In this document: piece by piece, positions 36,699-45,688 of the stretch | How the letters are laid out: every line of letters begins with the position of its first letter | Position numbering within the stretch: position 1 is the first letter of the stretch | Assembly (NCBI RefSeq): GCF_000143765.1 | Contig: NZ_GL379776.1 | Span: 188,465-252,464, forward strand | DNA from: Sphingobacterium spiritivorum ATCC 33861 | GTDB lineage: Bacteria > Bacteroidota > Bacteroidia > Sphingobacteriales > Sphingobacteriaceae | DNA: 64,000 bases | Reading direction: 5' to 3' | The notes under the pieces: model-generated | Database searches by the model: none | What the model was told of the DNA's origin: nothing | Seen by the model: the letters and a program-made list of their open reading frames with translations, nothing else | Position numbers and translations under genes: made by a program

Positions 36699-37334
36699 AT
36701 GAGATTACTATACACATTGACACTGGCTGCCGGTCTTTTTCTGTCCGCTTGTTCAGGTAATGATGCCAAACTTCCGATCTACGGAGACAGAGAAGCTGTG
36801 GAAAAGACCGTGGATGGTAAAGTCGTTATTGACACAGCATATCATACTATTCCTGCATTCAGTTTTCTCAATCAGGATAGTGTGCTGATAACTGATAAGA
36901 ATTTTGACAATAAAATATATATTGCCAACTTTTTCTTTACACATTGCCCGAGCATCTGCCCTACTATGCAGCGTAACTTATTGAAAGTATATGAAAAATA
37001 TAAAGGAGATCAGCGTATAGCCTTTCTTTCACATAGTATTGATTTCAAATATGATCATCCGTATATATTAAAGGCATATGCTAATAAACTGGGTGTAACG
37101 AATGACCAGTGGCAATTCGTTAACGGGTCTAAAGCAGACATATATGGCATAGCTAATGATTATCTTGTGTTTGCCAAAGAAGACAGCAATGTACCCGGCG
37201 GATATGACCATCAGGGATATCTTGTGATAGTGGATAAGGAAAAACGTATCCGTGGTGCTTATGATGGTACAGATTCAGAACAGGTAGACAAATTATTAAA
37301 AGATCTGGAAATCTTATTCAACGAATACAAGTAA
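36699..37334 (+). CDS. SCO1/SenC-family copper-binding lipoprotein
   Basis: A 211-residue lipoprotein (lipobox LSAC, Cys18) with a thioredoxin-like SCO domain. The metal site is Cys83-Pro-Ser-Ile-Cys87 (THCPSICPTM) with His171 in GGYDHQGYL. SCO proteins deliver copper to cytochrome oxidase or act as thiol reductants. The gene after it encodes a c-type cytochrome 1 nt downstream, which supports a respiratory role. Confidence 0.9.
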   Translation: MRLLYTLTLAAGLFLSACSGNDAKLPIYGDREAVEKTVDGKVVIDTAYHTIPAFSFLNQDSVLITDKNFDNKIYIANFFFTHCPSICPTMQRNLLKVYEKYKGDQRIAFLSHSIDFKYDHPYILKAYANKLGVTNDQWQFVNGSKADIYGIANDYLVFAKEDSNVPGGYDHQGYLVIVDKEKRIRGAYDGTDSEQVDKLLKDLEILFNEYK

Positions 37335-37335
37335 T

Positions 37336-37761
37336 ATGAAATTATTGACCGTATTGAGCTGTTTGGCAGCAGTCTATCTTATCAGCCTGTTGAATGCGTG
37401 CCAACCAAATGTGAGCATTCAGACAGCTCAATATGCCGTCAATGGTCAAAAACTATACAGCACGCACTGCCAGAATTGTCATGGTGCCAAAGGAGAAGGA
37501 CTTGGAAAACTGTATCCACCCCTTACAGATGCTAAATATTTCAAAGATAACCGCAAAATACTTCCTTGTATTATAAAAAACGGTATTTCCGGACCCATAA
37601 AGATTAACGGAGAAACTTTTAATGAAAAAATGCCGGGATTACCTGAACTCACAGAGGTCGATATCGCCTATATTCTGACGTACATCACAACAACATTCGC
37701 TCAGGAGACAGAAAAATATAGTCAGGAAGAGGTTCGGATGAACCTTCAAAACTGTAAATAG
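37336..37761 (+). CDS. Mono-haem cytochrome c lipoprotein
   Basis: A 141-residue lipoprotein (lipobox LNAC, Cys22) with one class I cytochrome c domain. The haem motif is Cys45-Gln-Asn-Cys48-His49 and the likely axial ligand is Met99 in NEKMPGLPEL. It probably works in periplasmic electron transfer. It follows the SCO gene almost directly (one nucleotide between), and together they resemble copper/oxidase accessory clusters. Confidence 0.88.
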   Translation: MKLLTVLSCLAAVYLISLLNACQPNVSIQTAQYAVNGQKLYSTHCQNCHGAKGEGLGKLYPPLTDAKYFKDNRKILPCIIKNGISGPIKINGETFNEKMPGLPELTEVDIAYILTYITTTFAQETEKYSQEEVRMNLQNCK

Positions 37762-37869
37762 TAATATGAGATATAAGGCTCTGTAATGGACAATGCAAAC
37801 ACCAGAATTCGCATTGAAAATACTATAAAAAGATATATAAAGTACTTATAACAAATTGGTTATTTGTGT

Positions 37870-38634
37870 TTATTTATCGCCCACATAATTGGTTGTATAA
37901 ATAGTTTCATTTCCACTATCATGCACGAAATCACTATAGATATAAACCTCAGCTTGCTGTTTAGTAGATTCCTTTTTATCCAGATAATCCTTATAAAACT
38001 TAAAGTAACTTCCTTGGGGAGATTCTTTCATTAATTCTTTATTTGACTTATCAATAACAAAAAGCATACAGGTACTTTGTACCTTATTGGGAAGATCCGG
38101 ATGATGCTGATCATTCATGACGCCAAAGAAAAGTATCCGGTTATCAGCTTCCCAGATACGACAGCTTATCTTTTTGTCTTTGTAATAAAAGTCAGTTTTA
38201 CCAAAATGCTCTGCCATAAACTCTTCTAAGGCTTTAGTTTCTTCGGTTGTATGAATATTGACCTGATAAGCCCCTATGTTTTTCTGAAGTGGGTCTTCGA
38301 AAAAATCAACATAATTGGCAAAAAAAAGATCTTTATTGTATCTGCTGATATTTCCGGATAATTTTACATTACCAAAAATTAAAACCGAATCTTTTTCAGA
38401 ACTGAATTTTCTGATCTCCCCTTCCAGATATGTATTATAATCCTTAGTCTCTATCCCCATACTATTCAGCAGCTCTTTTTTAACAGGAAAGGACAGATTC
38501 AGCAAATCAAATTTATCTTCTTGTTTACAACTTAAAAACAATGTTAGTAGTACCATCAGTAATAAAGCTGAATATCTATCCTTCCCTTTTACCTTTAGCT
38601 TAGTTACACCTTTAAATAGAATCTCTCGTTTCAA
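37870..38634 (-). CDS. Hypothetical lipoprotein
   Basis: A 254-residue protein with a lipobox LFLSC after a hydrophobic stretch (ALLLMVLLTLFLSC). No ATG is available before this stretch; the likely start is TTG at 38634, and the first ATG would leave too few residues for a signal peptide. The mature part shows no known domain; it contains YKDKKISCRIWEADNRILFFG and KFYKDYLDKKE. It stands alone between the cytochrome c gene (convergent) and the small-RNA region. Function unknown. Confidence 0.65.
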   Translation of the reverse strand: MKREILFKGVTKLKVKGKDRYSALLLMVLLTLFLSCKQEDKFDLLNLSFPVKKELLNSMGIETKDYNTYLEGEIRKFSSEKDSVLIFGNVKLSGNISRYNKDLFFANYVDFFEDPLQKNIGAYQVNIHTTEETKALEEFMAEHFGKTDFYYKDKKISCRIWEADNRILFFGVMNDQHHPDLPNKVQSTCMLFVIDKSNKELMKESPQGSYFKFYKDYLDKKESTKQQAEVYIYSDFVHDSGNETIYTTNYVGDK

Positions 38635-38865
38635 TTTCAGATCAGATTAAATAATTCGTTTATCACCCATCAAATATACCTCAAAGATGAATACCATATA
38701 CATGTAATTTATATATCCTAAAACATCTCCCTTTACCTTAACTCAAAGCTAAATGCACAATGTATAGGCCAGGAATGCTGATTAACAAAAAAATTGAAGA
38801 ATAATAGGGTAAAAACGGGGACTAATCTCAGTCATTAAGAATAAGATCTGGGTAAATTCAGTGCA

Positions 38866-38930
38866 TAAAAAAAGGTTTCCAAACGGGGAGAATGGAAACC
38901 TTTACTAACCAATTATAAACCTAAATTATG
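38866..38930 (-). ncRNA. Candidate small RNA with own promoter and terminator
   Basis: A short transcript of about 65 nt is predicted on the minus strand. It would begin near 38930, just after a full-consensus promoter (38937-38968), and end at an intrinsic terminator: AAAGGTTTCC (38894-38903 on the minus strand) pairs with GGAAACCTTT (38871-38880) around a 13-nt loop, followed by a T-run to 38867. There is no reading frame of note. The 5-prime part is AU-rich and unpaired (TTTAGGTTTATAATTGG), which could base-pair with target RNAs. It matches no family that I can name. Confidence 0.5.
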
Positions 38931-38936
38931 ATACTG

Positions 38937-38968
38937 CAAAGGTACAGCTTATTTCGATTCACTCCAAA
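38937..38968 (-). promoter_or_regulatory. Full-consensus promoter of the candidate small RNA
   Basis: On the minus strand TTTG (38965-38968) is followed after exactly 20 nt by TACCTTTG (38937-38944). This matches the Bacteroidota -33/-7 promoter (TTTG, about 20 nt, TAnnTTTG) in full. It is the best promoter match that I found in the window. Confidence 0.62.
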
Positions 38969-39160
38969 TCTTTTTTTGAAATATTTTTAAGCCCCCGTTT
39001 GCTTTCTCTCAAAAAGTGTGGACTAGCACCTACCGATATTCCAAAAACAGCCAAAACGTTTCAATCAGCCTACAAATAAACAAATTGTTAAGAAATCTTA
39101 AATTCTGTTAAAGATGGTCTTTATAACATTATTTTGACATTTTCTGAACTTAATTTTATC

Positions 39161-39189
39161 TACATTTGCAACCGAATGAACGTTCGGTT
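39161..39189 (+). promoter_or_regulatory. tetR promoter and overlapping operator
   Basis: A -7 motif TACATTTG (39161-39168) is followed at once by an inverted repeat: AACCGAA (39170-39176) and TTCGGTT (39183-39189) with the palindrome GAACGTTC at its centre. The operator covers the predicted transcript start and the ATG at 39176, the arrangement expected for an autorepressed TetR gene. TTTG at 39133-39136 may be the -33 element (24-nt spacing, slightly long). Confidence 0.62.
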
Positions 39190-39784
39190 TAGAGATATAA
39201 ATGAAAAAAAGGCTGCTATCTTCAATACGACTATAGCACTCATTGGTGAGCATGGATTCCATGGCACCTCTATGAGTATGATTGCAAAATCGGCACAGGT
39301 TGCGACAGGTACCATCTATCATTACTTTCCGTCTAAGGACTGTCTGATAGAGGAACTTCATCTGGAATGTAAAAAGTTTCTGAATGCACACATCTTTGAA
39401 AATATTTCGGAGATTAAGGATTACAAAGAAAAATTTTTCACCATTTGGAAACGGTTTATCCATTACGGGTTAATGCAACCGGACATGTTTGGCTTTCTTG
39501 AGCAGTTCTATTCCTCCCCTTATATGGAGAATATTAAAGAAAAGTACAGACATAGTGCTATCAGTGAAAACAATATACATGATTTCCTTGTTGAAGGAGT
39601 GAAATCAAAACAACTTAAGGATTTAGATATCAACATATTATTAACTTCTTACATTGGAGTTGCTACATCTACTATCAGAATCATACTATACGCAAAAGTA
39701 AATTACACAGAGACACATTACGACCAATTGATCCAGATTGTTTGGGATGGTGTTTCAAATGAAAATAAATATGAAGTCCAATAA
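39176..39784 (+). CDS. TetR/AcrR-family repressor of the efflux operon
   Basis: A 202-residue regulator with an N-terminal helix-turn-helix (INEKKAAIFNTTIALIGEHG, then TSMSMIAKSAQVATGTIYHYFPSKDCLIEEL), the standard TetR DNA-binding domain, and a helical ligand-binding C-terminal domain. It starts at the ATG inside the palindromic operator. The stop codon overlaps the start of the following TolC gene by 14 nt, so it is the first gene of the efflux operon and probably controls it together with itself. The inducer is unknown. Confidence 0.92.
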   Translation: MNVRFRDINEKKAAIFNTTIALIGEHGFHGTSMSMIAKSAQVATGTIYHYFPSKDCLIEELHLECKKFLNAHIFENISEIKDYKEKFFTIWKRFIHYGLMQPDMFGFLEQFYSSPYMENIKEKYRHSAISENNIHDFLVEGVKSKQLKDLDINILLTSYIGVATSTIRIILYAKVNYTETHYDQLIQIVWDGVSNENKYEVQ

Positions 39785-41084
39785 AATTATATTATCCATC
39801 CTTGCCACCACTGCCCTTTTCAACTGGGCGTTTGCACAGCAAGTGCCTCAAAAGGCTACGCTGCAACAGCTTATAGATTATGCTTTGCAGAACAAAATTT
39901 CAATAAAACAAGCCGAAATTGATGAAGCCATCGGCGAGAAAGATATTGATATCTCCCTTTCCGGATGGTACCCTCAGTTGGCATTGACCGGTAATTATAA
40001 TCATAATCTTAAGATACCTACGAATGCTTTTGGTGGACAAACTGTTGTCATGGGACAGAAAAATTCAAGCAACCTGACACTGCAGGCTGATCAGCAATTA
40101 CTGAATCCAGCCCTTATGCAAGCGTCAAAAGCAGCTGAACTGACCAGACTCTCTAATAAACAGAATACTGAAAATGTCCGGATAAATACTGTAGTGGACG
40201 TCAGTAAAGCCTATTATGATATTCTGACAAGTGAAGAGCAAATCAACATTGTCAGAGAAAATATCATCAGACTGGACAAACAATTGAAGGATGCACAAGT
40301 GAGATACGAAGTAGGGCTGGTGGATAAGACGGACTTCAAACGTGCACAGATTGCGCTGAGTAATGCAAGAGCAGATGAAAAAAGAACAGTGGAACTGCGT
40401 AAATATAAGTATGACTATCTGAAGCAACTCCTCGCCTTGGATATAAAAGATCCGTTGACGCTGTCATTTGACAATGCGAATATGGAAACCGAAATACTTT
40501 TAGATACAACAGGCGGACTGGATAACAGTAAGCGGATTGAATTCCAACAATTAGAAACTGCGAAAAAACTACAACAGTTAAATACGCAGTACTACAAATG
40601 GACATACCTGCCTAGTCTTAGTGCATTTATTAATTACGGGCTTGATTACCGCAATGATAAGTTCGGAGATCTTTACAATGACAGCTTCCCTAGATCTACT
40701 GTAGGTCTTAATCTGACTTTCCCTATCTTCCAGGGATTTAAAAGAAAAAATCAAATCAATAAATCACAACTCCAAGAAGCAAGGATAGACTGGGATATTC
40801 AGAATCTGAACAATCAGATCAGTACTGAATATTCGTTAGCCAAAGCTTCTTATAATGCAAATCTGAGCGATTGGAAAACATCAAAAGACAATGTTGATCT
40901 TTCCAAAGAAGTCTATAATACGATCAAACTTCAATATGATGAAGGGATCAAGACCTATCTGGATCTGATGACAGCAGAAACTGATCTAAAAACAAGTCAG
41001 CTAAACTATCTGAATGCATTGTATGCATTGTTGTCCAGTAAGCTGGATGTTCAAAAAGCATTGGGAAATATACAAACGAATTAA
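39771..41084 (+). CDS. TolC-family outer-membrane efflux channel
   Basis: A 437-residue outer-membrane factor with a signal peptide ending in WAFAQQ. Two OEP repeats carry the long helices of TolC (for example VDVSKAYYDILTSEEQINIV and LAKASYNANLSDWKTSKDNVDLS), and the C-terminal ALYALLSSKLDVQKALGNI is typical. The ATG at 39771 overlaps the tetR end by 14 nt; an in-frame ATG at 39759 is also possible. It forms the exit duct for the RND pump encoded downstream. Confidence 0.92.
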   Translation: MKSNKIILSILATTALFNWAFAQQVPQKATLQQLIDYALQNKISIKQAEIDEAIGEKDIDISLSGWYPQLALTGNYNHNLKIPTNAFGGQTVVMGQKNSSNLTLQADQQLLNPALMQASKAAELTRLSNKQNTENVRINTVVDVSKAYYDILTSEEQINIVRENIIRLDKQLKDAQVRYEVGLVDKTDFKRAQIALSNARADEKRTVELRKYKYDYLKQLLALDIKDPLTLSFDNANMETEILLDTTGGLDNSKRIEFQQLETAKKLQQLNTQYYKWTYLPSLSAFINYGLDYRNDKFGDLYNDSFPRSTVGLNLTFPIFQGFKRKNQINKSQLQEARIDWDIQNLNNQISTEYSLAKASYNANLSDWKTSKDNVDLSKEVYNTIKLQYDEGIKTYLDLMTAETDLKTSQLNYLNALYALLSSKLDVQKALGNIQTN

Positions 41085-41107
41085 TCACTTAAGAAATCGA
41101 CAATATC

Positions 41108-42256
41108 ATGAATAAAAGACAATTATTAACGGCATTTTTTATTGGTTCCGCACTCGTGTGGCAATCATGTGGGAATAAGGATGCTAAACAGCAAGGCGCT
41201 GCACAGGCACCTGCTGAACGGATAGTTCCGGTTACTACAGCCGTTGTTAACGAAGAAATTGTAACTGGTAATATCACTTACCCGGCATCAGTAGTTGCAC
41301 TCAATGAAACAGAACTACGTGCTGAAGTTAATGGTTACATTACCAACATATTTGTTGCCGATGGAGCGGTTGTTTCAAAAGGACAGAAATTATATGAAAT
41401 CGATGGCATACGTTACACTGCAGCTGTAGATCAGGCGAAAGCGAATCTGAATATTGCGCAGGCTAATTATGACCGTGTACAAACCGATTTGAAACGATAT
41501 GAGAAACTTGCTCAGCAAGATGCGATTGCAAAGCAGACATTAGACTATGCAAAGACTGACCTGGCTAATCAACAAGCGCAAGTGGCTTCTGCAAAAGCTG
41601 CGTTGACAACAGCTAATACCAACCTGGCAAGATCAGTGATCAGAGCCCCTTTTGCAGGAACAGTAGGCATCTCACAGGTACGTGCAGGAGCGTTGGTATC
41701 TGCAGGAACTACGCTGCTAAATACCATTTCATCAAATGATCCTATCGCAGTAGAAATTCAGGTCAACGAAAAAGATATCAGCAAATTCACGGCACTCAGA
41801 AACAGCCACAGCTCATCTGCTATTTCATTAACCTTACCTGACGGAACAGAATATCCCGGACACGGTACCATACATACAGTTGACCGAGCTATCGATCCGA
41901 ATACAGGAACATTAAAAGTACGTGCTGCATTTAACAATGCAAACAGAAGCCTGGTAGCCGGTATGAACCTCACACTGAGCATCAAACAGGAATCTGCCAG
42001 CAATGAGCTTGTTGTCCCTTACAAAGCAGTAATGGAACAACTGGGCGTCTTCAATGTATACGTAGTAGGTGACAGCAGTAAAGCTGAGATTCGTCATGTC
42101 GAACTGGGAACTAAGATCGGCGACCGAATTGTCATCAAAAAAGGAATTACTCCGGGTGATAAAGTAATTGTTGAAGGAGTAATGAATCTCCAGCCCGGTG
42201 TTAAAGTAACTGAAAGTAAAGGAACAGAGAATGGTGCAGCTCCTAAAAAAGGATAA
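41108..42256 (+). CDS. RND efflux periplasmic adaptor (membrane-fusion lipoprotein)
   Basis: A 382-residue AcrA/MexA-type adaptor. The signal ends in LVWQSC (Cys21), so it is lipid-anchored. The lipoyl half-motif is VNGYITNIFVADGAVVSKGQKLYEID, a coiled-coil hairpin follows (about residues 98-170), then RAPFAGTVGISQVRAGALVSAGT and the beta-barrel and membrane-proximal domains. It links the TolC-like channel to the RND pump. It lies 23 nt downstream of tolC and 26 nt upstream of the pump gene. Confidence 0.94.
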   Translation: MNKRQLLTAFFIGSALVWQSCGNKDAKQQGAAQAPAERIVPVTTAVVNEEIVTGNITYPASVVALNETELRAEVNGYITNIFVADGAVVSKGQKLYEIDGIRYTAAVDQAKANLNIAQANYDRVQTDLKRYEKLAQQDAIAKQTLDYAKTDLANQQAQVASAKAALTTANTNLARSVIRAPFAGTVGISQVRAGALVSAGTTLLNTISSNDPIAVEIQVNEKDISKFTALRNSHSSSAISLTLPDGTEYPGHGTIHTVDRAIDPNTGTLKVRAAFNNANRSLVAGMNLTLSIKQESASNELVVPYKAVMEQLGVFNVYVVGDSSKAEIRHVELGTKIGDRIVIKKGITPGDKVIVEGVMNLQPGVKVTESKGTENGAAPKKG

Positions 42257-42282
42257 TACGATCCTCATTTAACGATTAATAT

Positions 42283-45200
42283 ATGATTTCAGAAGTTTTT
42301 ATAAAAAGACCCATAACGGCAATCGTAATATCAATATTGATTACGATTCTGGGAACGATATCCGTTGCCACACTGCCGATAAGTCAATACCCTTCCATTG
42401 CTCCTCCGACAGTATCTGTGACGGCTAACTATACAGGTGCCGATGCACAGACTGTAGAACAAACGGTGACTACTCCTATTGAGAGTCAGATCAACGGTAC
42501 TCCGGGCATGATCTATATGTCATCAAACAGTACCTCAAACGGTCAGTCTCAGATCACCGTAACCTTTGAAGTAGGTACAGATATTGATATTGCAACGCTT
42601 GACGTTCAAAACCGTGTGGGTATTGCTGAACCGTCACTACCGGAAGCGGTAAGACGTCTGGGTGTGACTACACGTAAAGCAAATACAGATATCCTGATGC
42701 TCGTTTCCTTAGTTTCTCCTAAAGGAACAAGAGATGATAAGTTTCTGTCCAACTATATCAACCTCTACATCAAAGATGCGATTATGCGTGTCAAAGGTGT
42801 GGGTGATGCAACAGTATTCGGACAGCCATTCTCTATGCGGGTATGGTTAGATGCAAACAAACTGTCAAACCTTGGACTTACACCTGCTGATGTATCAAAT
42901 GCTATCCAGGAACAGAATATACGGATGCCGGGAGGTAGTGTGGGTGGACGCCCTCAGGAATCTTCTACTGTATTCGAATATCCTATCCTGACAGATGGAG
43001 ATCTTTCCAATGTGGAAGACTTTGAAGATATTATTGTAAAAGCCAATACAGACGGATCTATCGTATTATTGAAAGATGTGGCCCGTGTAGAGCTTGGACA
43101 ATTCTCTTACAGTACCTCTACCAAAACTGACGGAATGGTATCTACCGGTATGATGATCAATCAGACTCCGGGAGGTAATGCGGTAGAAACAGCTGATGGT
43201 ATTTACAAAGCATTGGAACAGTTGAAAAAATCATTTCCGGATGATGTGGATTACGTTGTCGGATATGAAACCATTTCGGTTGTAAATGCATCTATAGAAT
43301 CGGTTATCCACACCCTTTTAGAAGCCTTATTACTGGTAACGGTGGTGGTGTTCTTCTTCCTGCAGAGCTGGCGAGCAACATTGATCCCTGTACTGGCTAT
43401 CCCGGTTTCTATTGTAGGAACATTTATATTCTTCTTACTGTTTGGGTTCTCTATCAATAACCTGACGATGCTTGCATTCGTACTCGCAATTGGTATCGTA
43501 GTGGATGATGCCATCGTTGTAGTGGAAGCTGTCCAGCATTATATAGATCATTATAAGCTGGATGCTAAAGAAGCTACCCGTAGGGCGATGAAAGATATTA
43601 CGGCTCCTGTTATTGCAATTGCACTGATTCTTTCTGCAGTATTCGTTCCGGTAGGATTTATCCCGGGTATGGTTGGTAAACTTTACCAGCAGTTTGCCAT
43701 TACAATTGCCGTATCTGTAATGTTATCGGCTTTTATAGCACTTACCCTTACTCCAGCCCTGTGTTCACTGATGTTGAGACCAACATCCGTTAATAAAGAA
43801 GCCCGAGGACTGAATAAGTTTTTCTACAAATTCAATGTATGGTTTGAAAAAGTAACTAACAAATATTCCAAAGGTGTACAGCAATGTATCCGTAAGGCAC
43901 CTCTGGTACTGATTATCCTCTTATGTATTTTTGTGGGAACAGGATGGATGTTCAACGCCAAACCTACAGGATTTATTCCTTCCGAGGATGGAGGTATGTT
44001 CTTTGCCGGTGTTACATTGCCTGAAGGAGCTTCTTCTGCCCGTACAAATGAGGTACTGGACGAACTGGAAGCGGACTTAAAGAAAGATTTCCCTGAAATC
44101 AATCACGTAACGACCATTTCTGGTATCAATATCCTTAACCGTGCATTTAAACCAAATGGTGCAACGCTCTTTGTTTCATTGAAACACTGGAACGACCGTA
44201 AGCGTACAGCTGCGGAGATTACAGGTGCTATTATGCAAAAATATATGGCTTATCAAAAAGCCCGTATTCTGGCAGTAACACCTCCTGCTATTCCGGGTCT
44301 TGGTACATCCGGAGGTTTCTCTATGATGTTATTAGATCAGCAGACGGTAGATATCAAAGAATTTGAAGGCGTAGTAGGTAAATTCTTGGCCGCTGCTAAT
44401 CAGCGTCCTGAGATCGGTATGGCCTATACCCTGTTCAGTTCGAATTCTCCTAACTATAAACTGCACGTAAATCGTGAACAGGCAAAAAGAATGGGAGTTC
44501 CTGTTTCCAATATCTATTCGACTATAGCTGCGTACCTTGGTAGTAGTTATGTCAACGATTTCACGAAATATGGCCGTAACTTCCGTGTCGTTACACAGGC
44601 AGATACAGCTTATCGCATGGGAATAGAAGATATCAACAAACTGTATGTTAGAAATGCAGCCGGCTCTTCGGTACCAATGGCTACATTGGTCAGTTATGAA
44701 CTGACAACCAGTCCATCCATCGTCAATCACTACAATATCTTCAGAAGTATTGAGGTATCGGGTAGTGCTGCTCCGGGGTATAGCTCGGGAGATGCATTAA
44801 AAGCATTGGAGGAAGTCGCTGCACAGACATTGCCTAACGGTTATGACTATCAGTTCTCGGGTCTGAGTTTGCAGGAAAAACAATCGGGATCACAAACGAT
44901 CATGATCTTTGCACTCTGTATACTCTTCGTATTCTTGCTTCTGGCATCCTTATACGAAAGCTGGTCAGTACCATTCTCGATTCTCCTTTCTGTACCTCTG
45001 GGGGTATTCGGAGCAATCCTGACATTGATTCTGATTCCGAGACTGGATAACAATATCTTTGCTCAGATTGGTCTCGTCACGATTATCGGTCTTGCAGCGA
45101 AAAATGCCATTCTGATCGTGGAGTTTGCTAAAGAGCGTGTAGATATCGGTATGAATCTGATCGACGCAACATTAGATGCAGTCAAACTACGTTTACGCCC

Positions 45201-45453
45201 TATCATTATGACATCGCTTGCATTTATTCTGGGTATTATCCCGCTGATGCTTTCTACTGGTGCCGGTGCTGTATCACGTCAGACAATTGGATGGACAGTA
45301 TTCGGAGGTATGACAGCTGCAACATTTTTAGCGATTTTTATTGTCCCTGTCTTGTTTGTTGCCATTACACGTATGGCATATGGAAAGAAAAAATTAGCCG
45401 AACTTGAAGCTAATTTTGATGAAGAGAAAGCTAAAAATCTAAGTGCCCATTAA
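42283..45453 (+). CDS. RND multidrug efflux pump (HAE1/AcrB type)
   Basis: A 1056-residue inner-membrane antiporter with twelve helices and two large periplasmic loops. It begins MISEVFIKRPITAIVIS, typical for the family. The proton-relay aspartates are Asp408-Asp409 in GIVVDDAIVVVEAV. Further signatures are GFIPGMVGKLYQQFAITIAVS and the C-terminal GLAAKNAILIVEFAKE and TGAGAVSRQTIGWTVFGGM. It expels drugs, bile-like or other amphiphilic compounds through TolC. It is the last gene of the operon; a strong terminator follows at 45480. Confidence 0.95.
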   Translation: MISEVFIKRPITAIVISILITILGTISVATLPISQYPSIAPPTVSVTANYTGADAQTVEQTVTTPIESQINGTPGMIYMSSNSTSNGQSQITVTFEVGTDIDIATLDVQNRVGIAEPSLPEAVRRLGVTTRKANTDILMLVSLVSPKGTRDDKFLSNYINLYIKDAIMRVKGVGDATVFGQPFSMRVWLDANKLSNLGLTPADVSNAIQEQNIRMPGGSVGGRPQESSTVFEYPILTDGDLSNVEDFEDIIVKANTDGSIVLLKDVARVELGQFSYSTSTKTDGMVSTGMMINQTPGGNAVETADGIYKALEQLKKSFPDDVDYVVGYETISVVNASIESVIHTLLEALLLVTVVVFFFLQSWRATLIPVLAIPVSIVGTFIFFLLFGFSINNLTMLAFVLAIGIVVDDAIVVVEAVQHYIDHYKLDAKEATRRAMKDITAPVIAIALILSAVFVPVGFIPGMVGKLYQQFAITIAVSVMLSAFIALTLTPALCSLMLRPTSVNKEARGLNKFFYKFNVWFEKVTNKYSKGVQQCIRKAPLVLIILLCIFVGTGWMFNAKPTGFIPSEDGGMFFAGVTLPEGASSARTNEVLDELEADLKKDFPEINHVTTISGINILNRAFKPNGATLFVSLKHWNDRKRTAAEITGAIMQKYMAYQKARILAVTPPAIPGLGTSGGFSMMLLDQQTVDIKEFEGVVGKFLAAANQRPEIGMAYTLFSSNSPNYKLHVNREQAKRMGVPVSNIYSTIAAYLGSSYVNDFTKYGRNFRVVTQADTAYRMGIEDINKLYVRNAAGSSVPMATLVSYELTTSPSIVNHYNIFRSIEVSGSAAPGYSSGDALKALEEVAAQTLPNGYDYQFSGLSLQEKQSGSQTIMIFALCILFVFLLLASLYESWSVPFSILLSVPLGVFGAILTLILIPRLDNNIFAQIGLVTIIGLAAKNAILIVEFAKERVDIGMNLIDATLDAVKLRLRPIIMTSLAFILGIIPLMLSTGAGAVSRQTIGWTVFGGMTAATFLAIFIVPVLFVAITRMAYGKKKLAELEANFDEEKAKNLSAH

Positions 45454-45479
45454 ATAATTAATAATTCTTATAGTTTGCA

Positions 45480-45507
45480 GAAGCCTGGTCGTTAGCGATC
45501 AGGCTTC
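45480..45507 (+). terminator. Intrinsic terminator of the efflux operon
   Basis: 12-bp stem GAAGCCTGGTCG (45480-45491) / CGATCAGGCTTC (45496-45507) with loop TTAG and one G-U pair. Only a short T-rich stretch follows. Confidence 0.75.
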
Positions 45508-45550
45508 TGTCGTTGATAGATGCAAGGTTCTTTGCAAAACTTCTACCTTC

Positions 45551-45660
45551 AACCTCTCTGCCCTTCGGGCATCTCTCCTTGGGAAGGGAGAGAATAGTGA
45601 TAACAAGTTGCTTGCAAAACCAATTCCCTCTCCTTTTTAAGGATAGCGTTAGGAGAGGTT
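45551..45660. repeat. REP-like palindromic element
   Basis: About 110 nt bounded by AACCTCTC (45551-45558) and GAGAGGTT (45653-45660). Inside are further palindromes: GCCCTTCGGGC (45560-45570), CTCTCC...GGAGAG (45573-45592) and CCTCTCCT...AGGAGAGG (near 45627-45658). Its composition differs from the surrounding AT-rich sequence. This suggests a dispersed repetitive element, comparable to REP/BIME elements, but I cannot check copy number. Confidence 0.5.
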
Positions 45661-45688
45661 ATGAAAATAATATAGACATATGATGGTT

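Larger units (their letters stand above)
38635..39160. other. Long spacer without a protein gene, holding a candidate sRNA
   Basis: About 525 nt. 38635-38865 shows no gene, repeat or motif. 38866-38968 holds the candidate small RNA with its promoter on the minus strand (separate entries). On the plus strand the same bases read ACTAACCAATTATAAACC followed by TAAATTATG, which resembles a leader, but the reading frame after that ATG is only about 20 codons. 38969-39132 is T-rich with no feature seen; TTTG at 39133-39136 is a possible -35-region element of the TetR gene. Confidence 0.5.

Noticed and set aside
38926..38989. Short plus-strand frame of about 20 codons behind a leader-like AAACCTAAATTATG
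   Set aside because: Very short, no conserved motif, and the same bases are better explained by the minus-strand promoter and terminator of the candidate small RNA.
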